From contig VYZB01000293.1 of assembly GCA_013397455.1 (NCBI GenBank), positions 738,705 through 802,704 on the forward strand: a stretch of 64,000 bases of DNA. Reading direction: 5' to 3'. Shown here in pieces: positions 63,401-64,000 of this stretch. The first letter of the stretch is position 1. The number at the start of each line of letters is the position of its first letter. Source of the stretch: Crotophaga sulcirostris. Taxonomy: Eukaryota; Chordata; Aves; Cuculiformes; Crotophagidae. A program made the position numbers and the translations under genes. Below the pieces are notes generated by a model. That model ran no database searches, had not been told where the DNA came from, and saw only the letters and a program-made list of their open reading frames with translations.

Positions 63401-64000
63401 AATCTAAAAATTACCAGAACAAACAATTTCTGTTGACATTAAAAGTGTAGCTTCAGAAATAACATACAGAATGAAATGTTTCAGAGGAAATTTAAGAATC
63501 ATTTTTGCAATTAAGTTATTTGTTAGCATTTTCTCATCTACGTGAACTTTTGTGTAGGATATATCAGCCTTAAATGCTTGTAATCTCTCGTTGCTGCCAG
63601 CTAAGGAAACTGTGAAATTATACAAGGAATATTACAAGAAATATTAAAAGCTATGAATCTCACGTGAATTCATATGAAGATTTTAGGTAACAGTGCAATC
63701 TAATACGTACACAGATTGTAAGAATCCTTTAGAAAACTTCAATATCATTAGAAAAAATAAAACATCACTGGTGTCAGATAAAACATTTACCAATATGGAA
63801 ATGAAAGCACAGAACTTGCAAATATCTCTCCTGAAACTACCTGCTTCCAAAATTTTTGTACATGTTACAAATTGAATTTTGTATATTTCTTGTATATTTA
63901 TTAATAAGGATGACTCAGAAGATCATTTGTGGGCTGATTAAAACTGAAATTGTCCTGGGAAAAGCCCAATTCCTGTCAATCTAAATTCTAACTATTCTCC
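60447..64000. other. Intron stretch without genes, to the window end
   Basis: AT-rich intron; only short open frames, none recognisable. No repeat family recognised. Confidence 0.5.

Larger units (their letters stand above)
20513..64000 (-). other. GPC5: GPC5 upstream intron (partial)
   Basis: This is everything 5' of the exon on the transcribed strand. At least 43 kb passes without another recognisable exon, consistent with the very large introns known for GPC5. It holds CR1 copies, two mariner-derived elements, a 117-bp duplication and a few microsatellites. A nested gene cannot be excluded by eye, but no open frame shows family features. Confidence 0.75.

Noticed and set aside
1..64000. 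CRISPR arrays, tRNA, rRNA or operon-like gene clusters
   Set aside because: None seen; the sequence is animal intron with retrotransposons, and no tRNA-like or regularly spaced repeat structure was noticed.

Overview
The window is vertebrate nuclear DNA from a bird. Its repeats are CR1 non-LTR retrotransposons with avian-type 3' ends (terminal direct repeats such as ATCACAGT or TCATAGAA, followed by the conserved GGTTGGAAGGGACCT stretch). One further repeat is a GC-rich, ERV-like sequence common in bird genomes. There are no bacterial-style genes, operons, rRNA, tRNA or CRISPR arrays. Three CR1 copies end in an ATCACAGT-type repeat. I associate that with neoavian birds rather than chicken, but this is from memory and weak.

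Only one protein-coding segment can be supported: a 695-bp exon on the minus strand at 19818-20512. It encodes 231 complete codons of a glypican core protein and carries a perfect match to the glypican cysteine signature. It is flanked by a T12 polypyrimidine tract with an AG acceptor and by a CAG|GTAAAA donor. Its sequence fits GPC5 best, probably exon 3. The rest of the window is then intron: 1-19817 is the downstream intron and 20513-64000 the upstream intron. Very long introns are a known property of GPC5.

Layout by increasing coordinate: CR1 3' end (141-650); AT-rich intron with small tandem duplications and two candidate CTCF-like sites (651-11164); ERV-like repeat (11165-11695); an internal CR1 ORF2 piece lacking its 3' end (12650-13160); an old CR1-X/D-like copy (15291-15538); a CR1 3' end 211 bp from the exon donor (19198-19606); the GPC5 exon; a composite CR1 with an internal deletion plus an older CR1 remnant (28210-28960); two copies of a short palindromic repeat (29070 and 31427); a deleted mariner element (30121-30651) and a smaller relative (45055-45268); a ~1.9 kb ancient CR1 on the plus strand (38050-39995); a ~117-bp sequence present twice (54622 and 55263); and two more CR1 copies (56064-56715 and 60295-60446).

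The main story is an exon of a cell-surface heparan sulfate proteoglycan inside a repeat-marked intron landscape. The most interesting non-coding signals are the mariner-derived short elements with recognisable transposase remnants, the palindromic repeat pair, the 117-bp duplication, and a bias of CR1 insertions toward the sense orientation of the host gene. I did not find a new multi-gene system, and intron sequence of this kind would not be expected to hold one.
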